A stretch of DNA of 64,000 nucleotides from Bradyrhizobium sp. B124. Its GTDB lineage: Bacteria > Pseudomonadota > Alphaproteobacteria > Rhizobiales > Xanthobacteraceae. Positions 53,342 through 60,844 of the stretch are shown one piece after another; positions within the stretch are counted from its first letter, which is position 1; each line of letters begins with the position of its first letter. The position numbers were made by a program, and so were the translations under genes. The stretch covers positions 8,250,001-8,314,000 of the forward strand of contig NZ_CP152413.1 of the NCBI RefSeq assembly GCF_038967635.1, read 5' to 3'. The notes beneath the pieces are model-generated. The model was not told the origin of the DNA. It did not search any database and worked only from the letters and a program-made list of their open reading frames with translations.

Positions 53342-55347
53342 ATCGCGACGACCAGCAGCAATGTGACGAGGGTTACGAAGACCAAACTGAGGTAGCGGCG
53401 GATGGTCAGGAACTGGAGCTGGTTCAGCCGATCGGCGAAAAACCAGACGACTTCAGTCACCGGCGTATACAGCCGCTCCCAGACCAGATCGTGCATATCG
53501 ACCCTGAAGCGGGCCGGCCGCAGTTCGCCCGGCGAAGGCATGTCGACATGCTCGCGGGCCTGGAAAACCAACGTGCCGAACACCCGGCGGATCGGCTGGA
53601 CGAAGCTCGCCCCGGAATACTGCGCCGCCGGTGTCGGATCGGTGAAGCCACACCCCCAGGCCGGTCCGCGCCGGATCGCGCGCGAGGCAAAGCGATGGAT
53701 GAAATACACCGCAAGCGACGCCGCGGCCGTGATGAAAACAAAGACGAGCAATCCGTTGTAGGAACTGCGGCTCTCTTCGATCGGCACGATCGAGAACCAG
53801 GGGTCGTTCGCCTGGAGCGGCATCTGGTGGCCGATCATGGCCGTCGTGACCGGCGAGAGCGCGTCGATCACCAGACCCGGTAGAATGCCGGCGAGGAAGC
53901 AGAGCGCGGCGAGGCTGAACATCGCGGCAAGCGAATAGCGATCGACTTCGCCTGCGGCTTGTGCGGCCGGGCTCCGCGCGCGGCCGAGGAACGTGATTCC
54001 GAAGGCCTTGACGAAGCAAGCGGCGGCGAGTGCCGCCGCCAGCGCCAACAAGGCGCCGACTGCGGGCACCATGATCTTCAGTAGCCATTGCGGCAGATCG
54101 GGGCTCTGCAGGACGGCCTGAAACATCAGCCATTCGGAGACGAACCCGTTGAACGGCGGAAGCGCCGAGATCGCAACGCAGCCGACGAGAAAGACGAAGC
54201 TGGTGAGCGGCATGCGGTGGATCAGGCCGCCCAGCTTCTCCATGTCGCGTTCGCCGGTCGACGTCAGCACGGCGCCCGCGCCGAAGAACAGCAGGCTCTT
54301 GAAGAACGAATGGTTGAGCACGTGGAACAGCGCGGCCGTGAAGGCGAGGGCTGCTGCCAGGCCGAGGCCGTTCGCCTGAAATGCCAGTGCAAGGCCGAGG
54401 CTTGCGAAGATGACGCCGATGTTCTCGATCGTGCTGTAGGCGAGCAGGCGCTTGAGATCCTTTTCCATCAGCGCATAGAGGATCCCCATCACAGCGGTCG
54501 CGCCGCCGAGGACCAGCACCACGACACCCGCCGACCAGCTTGGCGGCCCGAGCAGATCGAACACGACGCGGATGAACCCATAGATCGCGACCTTGGTCAT
54601 CACGCCGCTCATCAGCGCCGAGACATGGCTTGGTGCTGCGGGATGGGCCAGCGGCAGCCACACGTGCAACGGAACCAGGCCGGCTTTTGATCCGGCGCCG
54701 AGCAGCATCAGCGCGAGCACCAGGGCGGCTTCGGACGGTGTGTGCTGGGCGCTGCGGATGGCCGCAAAACCGTAGCTGCCGCCAGCTCCCGACAGCAGGC
54801 CGAAAGCGAGCAACAAAGCGAGCGTTCCGAAGCTTGCCATGACGAGATAGACGTAGCCCGCGCGCGCATTGTCCGCATCGCGGTGGTGCGCCATCACGAG
54901 CGCCCAGGACGCAAGCGACATGAATTCCCAGCACAGCAGGTAGGTGAACGCATCGTCGGCCAGCACAACGAGGTTCATCCCGGCCAGGAATGCCGGAAAG
55001 AAGGGAAGGATGCGCTGCGGCGCGGACTCGTGATTGCCATAGCCGAGGCCATAAAGACTTGCGGCCGCACCGCCGAGATTGACCACGGCGAGAAAGAATG
55101 CCGCGAGCGCGTCGAGGCGGAAATGCGATCCCAGCCACGGCAAGCCGATCGGCAGTATCAGTTCCGTCGCGCTGGCGTGGGAGATGAGCGAGAACAGGGC
55201 TCCGGCCAATGCGACCAGCGAAATCGCAAAGGTCGCGCCGTAGACGATGGTTGTCGATCGGCGCGATCGGGTCGTTGCGATTGCGAGAGCGGTCGTTCCC
55301 AGCAGTGCGGCAACACACCAGACCTGCTGAGTGACCGCCTGGATCAT
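53332..55347 (-). CDS. hyfB: HyfB-like membrane subunit (NuoL antiporter type)
   Basis: 671 residues with about 15-16 membrane segments. Conserved antiporter motifs: AFTYLLCWEFMSLASWALVM with the key Glu, LLGAGSKAGLVPLHVWLPLA, HPAAPSHVSALMSGVMTKVA and HVLNHSFFKSLLFFGAGAVL with the second-half lysine. A cytoplasmic C-terminal segment ends in membrane helix YLSLVFVTLVTLLLVVAIWS. First membrane gene of the operon. Its ATG overlaps the stop of the XRE regulator as ATGA, so regulator and complex are translated from one message. Confidence 0.9.
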   Translation of the reverse strand: MIQAVTQQVWCVAALLGTTALAIATTRSRRSTTIVYGATFAISLVALAGALFSLISHASATELILPIGLPWLGSHFRLDALAAFFLAVVNLGGAAASLYGLGYGNHESAPQRILPFFPAFLAGMNLVVLADDAFTYLLCWEFMSLASWALVMAHHRDADNARAGYVYLVMASFGTLALLLAFGLLSGAGGSYGFAAIRSAQHTPSEAALVLALMLLGAGSKAGLVPLHVWLPLAHPAAPSHVSALMSGVMTKVAIYGFIRVVFDLLGPPSWSAGVVVLVLGGATAVMGILYALMEKDLKRLLAYSTIENIGVIFASLGLALAFQANGLGLAAALAFTAALFHVLNHSFFKSLLFFGAGAVLTSTGERDMEKLGGLIHRMPLTSFVFLVGCVAISALPPFNGFVSEWLMFQAVLQSPDLPQWLLKIMVPAVGALLALAAALAAACFVKAFGITFLGRARSPAAQAAGEVDRYSLAAMFSLAALCFLAGILPGLVIDALSPVTTAMIGHQMPLQANDPWFSIVPIEESRSSYNGLLVFVFITAAASLAVYFIHRFASRAIRRGPAWGCGFTDPTPAAQYSGASFVQPIRRVFGTLVFQAREHVDMPSPGELRPARFRVDMHDLVWERLYTPVTEVVWFFADRLNQLQFLTIRRYLSLVFVTLVTLLLVVAIWS

Positions 55348-55616
55348 GTCTGCACCTTCGGCGAGCCGGATCCGGCCTTCAGTCGCACGCCGCGGCCGCC
55401 GCCGCTGCTGACGGCGCCCTCGTTGACGACCTCGACGCCGGCCGTGCCGAGCGCGTCGATCAGTTTCACAAGCGAGTCGACATTGCCGCGAATGGTGCCC
55501 TCGCTCGCCTCCATGCGCTGGATGGTCGGCACCGAAAGTCCGGACAGCTCGGCGAGCTGCCTTTGGTCAATGCCAAGCAAGGCTCTGGCAGCCCGGAGCT
55601 GCGCCGCGGTGATCAT
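55344..55616 (-). CDS. XRE-family HTH regulator coupled to the hyf-like operon
   Basis: 90 residues. A single Cro/C1-type helix-turn-helix reads ITAAQLRAARALLGIDQRQL, then AELSGLSVPTIQRMEASEGT, with a short extension and a basic tail ending GSGSPKVQT. Its TGA overlaps the hyfB ATG (ATGA), which makes it the first gene of the hyf-like operon. Inverted TGATGT/ACATCA repeats lie 80-100 bp upstream and are its probable binding site, implying autoregulation of the whole complex. Antitoxin-type XRE proteins look similar, but no toxin gene is adjacent. Confidence 0.85.
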   Translation of the reverse strand: MITAAQLRAARALLGIDQRQLAELSGLSVPTIQRMEASEGTIRGNVDSLVKLIDALGTAGVEVVNEGAVSSGGGRGVRLKAGSGSPKVQT

Positions 55617-55664
55617 CGATCAAAGCCGTCGATTGAGAGTCGGGTCTGTTTGGATGTCATTTAT

Positions 55665-55715
55665 GCACATCAAGTAGTGATGCGGCAAGTCCAATAAGTG
55701 ATGTTTTATACATCA
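55665..55715. promoter_or_regulatory. Inverted repeats upstream of the XRE-hyf operon
   Basis: A clean palindrome TGATGT-TTTAT-ACATCA occupies 55699-55715. A second, shorter one with ATCA-AGTAG-TGAT geometry lies near 55670-55682. The region is markedly AT-rich, and on the minus strand TTGCCG and ATAAAT lie 18 bp apart as a possible promoter. It fits an XRE operator overlapping the operon promoter. Confidence 0.5.
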
Positions 55716-55768
55716 ATTCTAGCGCAACCATCAATTCCGGCCCGCATCCGCGCCGCCGCCGATGCGCT

Positions 55769-56668
55769 TCAGTTGGCGATCTTCCGGTAGACGTCTGCAG
55801 CGCGGCGCAGCAGGCGGCTCTTGCGTTTGCGCTCATGCACGCGCTGTTGCTTGGCCTTGCGCTCGTCGGCGCGCCGCGCGAGGGCATCGGCACTTTCGAG
55901 CAGCGCGCGGCGGACCTCGTCATCGTTCAATTCGCCGAGTAGCTGCTGCCCCTTGCGCAGATGCTTGAGGACGGTCCGCCATGACGCGTATTCGTCGGGG
56001 GGCAATCCGCCTTCCGAGAACTCGATGGCGTAGCGCAGCCGCTTGCTGGCGAGACGGAGGCGGTGGCGCTTGTTCTTGCCCATCCCTTGCAGCCCGCGGC
56101 TCTTCTGGCACAGCTTGCCGTGCCACCGCGCCAGCCGGCGCGCGTGAAAGACCGAGACCGGCACGGCGCGCCGTTGCGCGGCACGGCGGTTCTGCCGCGT
56201 GCTCCAGGGGCCGCTGCCGACCCAGTCCCACATGCCGTCGAACCATCGCCAGTAACGGTCGCTTTGCAAGGCTTCTTTGAGCGCTTCGAACGCATCGGTT
56301 CGCGCTGTCTGGAGCATGCGCTCTTCCGGCAGCCCTTTGCTGTTGTCGATCGCAACGTCGAGGTCGCGCGTTGCGCTGAGATAGGCGCTCAGCCATTTCA
56401 ACTCGGATTTCAGCCGCGTCCATTCGGTGTCCGCCACCATCGGGCCGTAGAAGGCGATCGCCGCCTTCAGCCGCGTCAGTGCAATGCGGGTCTGGTGGAG
56501 CGCTGTGGGATCGCCGGAGCTCAGGGCCTCGTGGTTGGTTGCGACTTCCTCGAGGCATTCGGACAGGATCAGGCGAAACGCGGTCTCACAACGCATGGCT
56601 TCGCTGAGATGGCGTAGCCGCTTCGGGCGGACAACGCGGTCCCTGTCCGAACTTGCCGCTGACGTCAT
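55769..56668 (-). CDS. CHAD domain protein
   Basis: 299 residues from the ATG at 56668; the frame is open to 56830 but the added N-terminus is unconvincing. The conserved histidine-helix start LHQTRIALTRLKAAIAFYGP, the following LKSELKWLSAYLSATRDLDV and the late MGKNKRHRLRLASKRLRYAI with RTVLKHLRKGQQLLGELNDD are diagnostic of CHAD (conserved histidine alpha-helical) domains, which bind polyphosphate. There is no attached CYTH domain. The C-terminal 40 residues are strongly basic. A role on polyphosphate granules is known for the family; nothing nearby adds to that. Confidence 0.88.
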   Translation of the reverse strand: MTSAASSDRDRVVRPKRLRHLSEAMRCETAFRLILSECLEEVATNHEALSSGDPTALHQTRIALTRLKAAIAFYGPMVADTEWTRLKSELKWLSAYLSATRDLDVAIDNSKGLPEERMLQTARTDAFEALKEALQSDRYWRWFDGMWDWVGSGPWSTRQNRRAAQRRAVPVSVFHARRLARWHGKLCQKSRGLQGMGKNKRHRLRLASKRLRYAIEFSEGGLPPDEYASWRTVLKHLRKGQQLLGELNDDEVRRALLESADALARRADERKAKQQRVHERKRKSRLLRRAADVYRKIAN

Positions 56669-56898
56669 GACACTCTCGTGACCCCGCCCGAGCCGCAATG
56701 CAAACCGCGGCTCCCGGATGGAAGATTTCCCGTTTGGTCGTTGTCGATCAAGGGTTTTCTGCTGGAGCGCAGTGCAGCGGTCCGGCGTCGCGATCAAAAT
56801 GTCGCAATCAAAGCGGTTGAGAGGGCTCATTTGCGTATTTTACGGGCCTTGGATGCCGGTGCATTGAGGCGCCGCAAAACGGCAAACGGAAATCGCCA

Positions 56899-56944
56899 GA
56901 TATTTCGCGCACGAAATATCTTGATATTTCGCACGCGAAATATA
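56899..56944. promoter_or_regulatory. Twin MarR operators
   Basis: Two 22-bp palindromes on the same phase: GATATTTCG-N4-CGAAATATC (56899-56920, perfect arms) and GATATTTCG-N4-CGAAATATA (56923-56944, one mismatch at the end). They are spaced 24 bp centre to centre and end 10 bp before the MarR start codon, so binding would block expression of the regulator gene. Confidence 0.85.
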
Positions 56945-56954
56945 TAACAGCGAC

Positions 56955-57389
56955 ATGAAAGCGGAACACCGGTTGATCTTCCTTCTGACCGTGGCCTATC
57001 GGCGGCTGCAGCGCGCCATCGAGCAGGAGACGGCCGCGCACGATCTGACGTCGGCGCAGGCGGGCGTGCTGTTCTTCCTCGGGCGCAATGACGGCGCGCT
57101 GATCGGCGACGTCTCGCAGGCGCTCGACATCGTGCCGTCGGCGATGACCGGGCTCGCCGACCGGATGGAGCGTGCGGGTCTCGTCAAGCGCCGGCGCGAC
57201 GGTGAGGACGGGCGCAGCCAGCGGCTCCATCTGACCGCCGCGGGGCAGGAGCTCGGCAAGCGCGCCGCAACGCGGACCAGGGTGATCAACAACCGTCTGA
57301 TGGACGGGTTTTCGGAAGCGGAGATCGACGTGGTGTCGCGCTGGCTGACCAGCCTGCAAGAGAAATTTCCGAAGGACAAGGACGGCTAG
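56955..57389 (+). CDS. MarR-family transcriptional regulator
   Basis: 144 residues. The winged helix reads LTSAQAGVLFFLGRNDGALI, then GDVSQALDIVPSAMTGLADR, then MERAGLVKRRRDGEDGRSQR, with the Asp-x-Arg-Ser wing typical of MarR. Helices at both ends form the dimer interface. Twin operators overlap its promoter, so it is autoregulated. The enoyl-CoA hydratase gene starts 77 bp downstream on the same strand and is probably co-regulated, as in aromatic or acyl-CoA catabolic systems. Confidence 0.9.
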   Translation: MKAEHRLIFLLTVAYRRLQRAIEQETAAHDLTSAQAGVLFFLGRNDGALIGDVSQALDIVPSAMTGLADRMERAGLVKRRRDGEDGRSQRLHLTAAGQELGKRAATRTRVINNRLMDGFSEAEIDVVSRWLTSLQEKFPKDKDG

Positions 57390-57466
57390 CGTGCCTTCAG
57401 GCGAAACGGGTACCGGTTCGCGTCAAGACAACGCGTCAATCAGGAAGCAAGCAACAGGAGTGAGAC

Positions 57467-58234
57467 ATGAGTGAAGTGGTCGTAACGCTGGACGGTGGCG
57501 TTCTCACCGTGACGATGGCGCGTCCGGACAAGAAGAACGCGATCACCAACGCGATGTATGGCACGATGGCCGACGCGCTCGAACGCGCGGAAGGCGATTC
57601 TGCAATCCGCACCGTCCTGTTGCAGGGCGACGGCGACAGCTTTACCGCAGGCAACGATCTCGCCGATTTCGCGGCGGTGTCGCGCGGCGTGCAGGGCGAG
57701 CGTCACGTGACGCGTTTCCTTGCCGGGCTTGCCAAGGCGACGCGGCCGCTGGTTGCCGCGGTGCAGGGCAATGCGGTCGGCATCGGCACCACCATGCTGC
57801 TGCATTGCGACCTCGTCTACCTCGCGCCGACCGCGCGGCTGATCACGCCGTTCGTCAATCTGGCGCTGGTGCCGGAGGCGGCGTCGACCTATCTGCTGCC
57901 GCAGCGTATCGGCTATGCGCGCGCCTATGCGATGTTCGCGCTCGGCGATCCGGTCGAGGCGGAGACCGCGGTCTCCATCGGTCTTGCCAATGCCGTGGTG
58001 CCGCTTGCGGATCTCCGCGCCAAGGCCCGCGCGGCGGCGGATGCGCTGGCGAAGCGGCCGTTCGGCTCGCTCCAGCACACCAAGGCGCTGATGCGCGATC
58101 CCGCCAGGATCAGCGCGCAAATGGCGCGCGAGGGCGAAATCTTCCAGCAGCGGCTGATGAGCGCGGAAGCGCGGGAGGCCTTTGCCGCGTTTGCCGAGCG
58201 GCGGCAGCCTGATTTCTCCAAGATCGCCGGTTAG
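57467..58234 (+). CDS. Enoyl-CoA hydratase/isomerase (crotonase family)
   Basis: 255 residues, with CAGGAG before the ATG. Crotonase motifs: VTMARPDKKNAITNAMYGTM, oxyanion GDGDSFTAGNDLADFAAVSR, AAVQGNAVGIGTTMLLHCDL and the active-site region FVNLALVPEAASTYLLPQRI. The Glu in VPEAAS corresponds to one catalytic acid of the family. It resembles PaaG/EchA-type isomerases of fatty acyl or phenylacetyl-CoA catabolism. It follows the MarR gene and is probably co-transcribed. Confidence 0.87.
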   Translation: MSEVVVTLDGGVLTVTMARPDKKNAITNAMYGTMADALERAEGDSAIRTVLLQGDGDSFTAGNDLADFAAVSRGVQGERHVTRFLAGLAKATRPLVAAVQGNAVGIGTTMLLHCDLVYLAPTARLITPFVNLALVPEAASTYLLPQRIGYARAYAMFALGDPVEAETAVSIGLANAVVPLADLRAKARAAADALAKRPFGSLQHTKALMRDPARISAQMAREGEIFQQRLMSAEAREAFAAFAERRQPDFSKIAG

Positions 58235-58348
58235 GCTTGTGGTTTGAGGGCCGCCACGCAGCGGGCGGCCCCCTTCGCTTTGGGGTTGACGGCTTCGCCG
58301 GCATCGAACATCTCGTGTCAGGGCATGGCGCAACCGGCGAGGCGAGGC

Positions 58349-59239
58349 ATGAGCGACAGTCATACGCTGCGCGGCGATGGAATCGCCGTGACCATCCTGG
58401 CGCAAGGCGCCGAATTGTCGTCGCTCAGGAATGCCGACGGAACCGAGTTGCTGTGGCAGGCCGGCCCGCAATGGCCGCGCCATGCGCCGATCCTGTTCCC
58501 GATCGTCGGCCGGTTGAAGAACGACACGCTGCGCCACCGTGGCAAAACCTATCCGATGACGCAGCACGGCTTTGCGCGGGATCGCCGCTTTGCCTGGCTG
58601 GAGCAGGGACCGCGATCGTGCAAGCTCGCGCTCACCGACGATGCGGAAACCCGTGCGCGCTACCCCTTCGCGTTCAGGCTCGAGGTCACCTACACCGTAG
58701 ACGGCGCCGATCTCGATGTCGCCTTCGATGTCATCAACACCGGCGACGAGATGCTACCGGCCTCGCTCGGTGGTCATCCCGCCTTCAACTGGCCGCTGGT
58801 GCCGGGGCTGCCGAAGGAGGCTTACACGCTGACCTTCGGCAAGACTGAACCTGCGCCGATCCGGCGGCTGAAGAATGGATTGATGCGGCCACAGCCTGAA
58901 CCCAATCCGGTCAAGGGCAGAACGCTTGCGCTGTCGGAGGAGCTGTTCGATGACGACGCGATGGTCTTCGATCAGGTCGCAAGTACATCGATCCTCTTCA
59001 CAGCGACACTAGGCCCGGCAGCAGCCACACAAGGCCCGGCGATCGAAATGTCCTGGCGCGGCTTCCGCGAGCTCGGCATCTGGTCGAAGGTCGGCGGCGC
59101 GCCGTTCCTTTGCATCGAGCCGTGGCATGGTTTTGCCAGCCCCGCGGAGTTCGATGGCGAGTTCGCCGACAAGCCTGGCCTGATGCACATCGCGCCGGGC
59201 GCACGTCGGTCGCTGGGCTATCGCATTCGCGTGAGCTGA
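58349..59239 (+). CDS. Aldose 1-epimerase family protein
   Basis: 296 residues from the ATG at 58349 (GGCGAGG upstream); longer in-frame starts exist but add non-conserved residues. Galactose-mutarotase-like beta-sandwich motifs: GIAVTILAQGAELSSLRNAD, RHAPILFPIVGRLKNDTLRH, TQHGFARDRRF with the active-site His, SLGGHPAFNWPLVPG with the second His and FLCIEPWHGFASPAEF with the catalytic Glu. It interconverts anomers of a sugar or sugar phosphate in the cytoplasm. It follows the hydratase by 114 bp without clear functional connection. Confidence 0.87.
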   Translation: MSDSHTLRGDGIAVTILAQGAELSSLRNADGTELLWQAGPQWPRHAPILFPIVGRLKNDTLRHRGKTYPMTQHGFARDRRFAWLEQGPRSCKLALTDDAETRARYPFAFRLEVTYTVDGADLDVAFDVINTGDEMLPASLGGHPAFNWPLVPGLPKEAYTLTFGKTEPAPIRRLKNGLMRPQPEPNPVKGRTLALSEELFDDDAMVFDQVASTSILFTATLGPAAATQGPAIEMSWRGFRELGIWSKVGGAPFLCIEPWHGFASPAEFDGEFADKPGLMHIAPGARRSLGYRIRVS

Positions 59240-59251
59240 TCGCAGATCAGG

Positions 59252-59452
59252 TCAATGCGCGCGGCTGCCGAGCGCACCCGTGAGCGCGCCGACCGATGGC
59301 GGGTTTTCATGCGCCCAGGCCTCGTGTGCGGCGAGATCGCGATAATGCTCGGCCATGCGCAGCAGCCGCTCGCGGATGCCGGCATCTTCCTCGCCCTTGG
59401 CCTGATCGGCCAGCTGCGCGGCGCGTTCGAGAAGCGTTTTCGGATCGATCAC
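59252..59452 (-). CDS. Small conserved-looking hypothetical protein
   Basis: 66 residues from a GTG at 59452 preceded by TTGGAG; an upstream ATG at 59554 would add unlikely sequence. The product VIDPKTLLERAAQLADQAKG then IRERLLRMAEHYRDLAAHEA is predicted to be almost entirely alpha-helical, with heptad-like Leu/Ala spacing. Similar short proteins occur in rhizobia; no function is known. It is convergent with the epimerase gene and lies 82 bp downstream of trpS on the same strand. Confidence 0.6.
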   Translation of the reverse strand: MIDPKTLLERAAQLADQAKGEEDAGIRERLLRMAEHYRDLAAHEAWAHENPPSVGALTGALGSRAH

Positions 59453-59534
59453 GACAAGCTCCAAATCCGGTTTTCGCCAAGCGGACAACGGCCATAGCCA
59501 AGCACAGTTCCTGCCATGCTTTGATGACGGGCGT

Positions 59535-60536
59535 TCAGAGCTGGAACAAGCCAAACCCCTCCATGACGTCGCGCCTGGTGCGCTCGGTAATCTCCCGCGC
59601 TTTCACGGTTCCGCGCCGGATCACGTCGACGACGTGGTCGCGATCGTTGGCCAGCTCGGCGCGCCGTGTCCGGATCGGTGCGATCAGGGCTTGCAGGATA
59701 TCCTCCAGCCGCCGCTTGACGGTCATATCGCCGAGACCGCCGCGCCGATAGCGCGCCTTCAATTCCTCGACGGCGTCGTGATCGTCGTCGAACGCGTCGA
59801 GATAGGTGAAGACGACATTGCCCTCGACCTTGCCGGGGTCGGCGACACGCAGATGATCGGGGTCGGTGAACATCGCGCGCACCGCGGCCGAGATGTCATC
59901 GGGCGAGGCCGAAAGCGGAATCGCGTTGCCCGCGGACTTGCTCATCTTCGCGCGTCCGTCGACGCCGGGCAGCCGCCCCGCGCGCGGGATGATAGCTTCG
60001 GCTTCCTGCAGCAGCGTACGGCCCGCGAGCGCGTTGACCCGCCTGATAATCTCGTTGGTCTGCTCGATCAGGGGCGCCTGATCCTCGCCGACCGGCACGA
60101 TTGTGGCGCGAAACGCGGTGATATCGGCGGCCTGCGCCACCGGGTAGCACAGGAAACCCGCCGGGATGTCGCGTCCAAAACCGCGCGCGCGGATCTCGTC
60201 CTTGATGGTGGGATTGCGCTCTAGCCGCGCGACGGTGACGAGGTTGAGGTAGAGCATCGACAGTTCCGCCAACGCCGGGAGCTGCGATTGCAGGCAGATC
60301 GAGGTTCCCTCGGGATCGATCCCGACGGCAAGATAATCCAGCGCGACCTCGATGACGTTGCTGCGCACCTTGCCGATGTCGTGCGCATTGTCGGTCAGCG
60401 CCTGCATGTCGGCGAGCAGCAGAAACTGCTCATGGCTGTCCTGAAACCCCAGGCGGCTTCGGAGCGAGCCGGCATAATGGCCGAGATGCAGCGGCCCGGT
60501 GGTGCGGTCGCCGGTGAGGATGATCGGTTTGGTCAT
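59535..60536 (-). CDS. trpS: Tryptophanyl-tRNA synthetase
   Basis: 333 residues from the ATG at 60536, with GGAG seven bases upstream. Class I signatures: the HIGH counterpart PLHLGH (15-20) and KMSKS (207-211) in DGRAKMSKSAGNAIP. Tryptophan-pocket features include LLADMQALTDN, RNPTIKDEIR and YPVAQAADITAFRATIVPVG with EDQ. It charges tRNA-Trp. A leader peptide with two adjacent Trp codons, an antiterminator and an intrinsic terminator lie directly upstream, so expression should rise when charged tRNA-Trp is short. A rhizobial genome usually carries another trpS; this may be a second copy. Confidence 0.93.
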   Translation of the reverse strand: MTKPIILTGDRTTGPLHLGHYAGSLRSRLGFQDSHEQFLLLADMQALTDNAHDIGKVRSNVIEVALDYLAVGIDPEGTSICLQSQLPALAELSMLYLNLVTVARLERNPTIKDEIRARGFGRDIPAGFLCYPVAQAADITAFRATIVPVGEDQAPLIEQTNEIIRRVNALAGRTLLQEAEAIIPRAGRLPGVDGRAKMSKSAGNAIPLSASPDDISAAVRAMFTDPDHLRVADPGKVEGNVVFTYLDAFDDDHDAVEELKARYRRGGLGDMTVKRRLEDILQALIAPIRTRRAELANDRDHVVDVIRRGTVKAREITERTRRDVMEGFGLFQL

Positions 60537-60592
60537 TTGTATCTCCATTCGGTTGAATGGGGACACCGCATGCGGGCTGGATGAAGCCAAAC

Positions 60593-60617
60593 AAAAAGGC
60601 CGCCCAATGCGGCGGCC
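60593..60617 (-). terminator. Intrinsic terminator of the trpS attenuator
   Basis: On the minus strand GGCCGCC (60617-60611), loop GCATT plus one G, GGCGGCC (60604-60598), then TTTTTG. A seven-base GC-only stem with a U tract lies 57 bp upstream of the trpS ATG, between leader peptide and gene. Confidence 0.87.
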
Positions 60618-60648
60618 CCGAAAATGCATGAACGCGTTCGGCCGCCTG

Positions 60649-60696
60649 TCAGTCGGCGAGCCACCAGAAATTGGCGATGAGGTTCGATCGGTTCAT
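60649..60696 (-). CDS. trpS leader peptide with tandem Trp codons
   Basis: A 15-codon frame ATG to TGA encodes MNRSNLIANFWWLAD. Trp is otherwise rare, and two adjacent TGG codons at positions 11 and 12 are the mark of a tryptophan leader peptide. The stop falls just before region 2 of the attenuator. It has no other function expected. Too short to be found by normal gene calling. Confidence 0.87.
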   Translation of the reverse strand: MNRSNLIANFWWLAD

Positions 60697-60750
60697 GCCG
60701 CAAGCGGTAGGGCAAACCCGCAACGCGGTCAAGGCATCGACGACGCTAAA

Positions 60751-60780
60751 GCCCCGTTCCGATTGAAATCGGAACGGGGC
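60751..60780 (-). terminator. Hairpin terminator of the FabG-like gene
   Basis: Perfect 13-bp stem (GCCCCGTTCCGAT / ATCGGAACGGGGC) with a TGAA-type loop. On the minus strand it is followed by TTTAG and lies 65 bp past the FabG-like stop, so it ends that transcript. On the plus strand a T5 run follows after a short gap. Confidence 0.7.
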
Positions 60781-60844
60781 TCTAGATTTTTGTCTTGACG
60801 CGTTTTCTTCACGCGAACCGGTACCCACTTCGCTCGAAAACGCT

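Larger units (their letters stand above)
60593..60696 (-). promoter_or_regulatory. Trp-dependent transcription attenuator upstream of trpS
   Basis: Three mutually exclusive pairings can be drawn on the minus strand. Region 1 (60662-60655, starting within the second Trp codon) pairs with region 2 (60646-60640) in seven base pairs with one bulged U. Region 2 pairs perfectly with region 3 (60617-60611). Region 3 pairs with region 4 (60604-60598) to make the terminator hairpin with loop GCATT, followed by five T. A ribosome stalled on the Trp codons covers region 1, frees region 2 to hold region 3, and prevents termination. This is the classical attenuator layout. Confidence 0.87.

Noticed and set aside
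48202..55347. Calling the operon a NiFe hydrogenase 4 or formate hydrogenlyase
   Set aside because: All four Ni-ligand cysteines of the large subunit are missing and no maturation, ferredoxin or formate dehydrogenase genes are present.
55344..55616. Toxin-antitoxin module for the XRE gene
   Set aside because: No toxin-sized partner adjoins it; the gene is coupled to hyfB instead.
60497..60720. T-box or riboswitch upstream of trpS
   Set aside because: The leader is too short and lacks a T-box sequence; the tandem Trp codons and alternative hairpins fit a leader-peptide attenuator.
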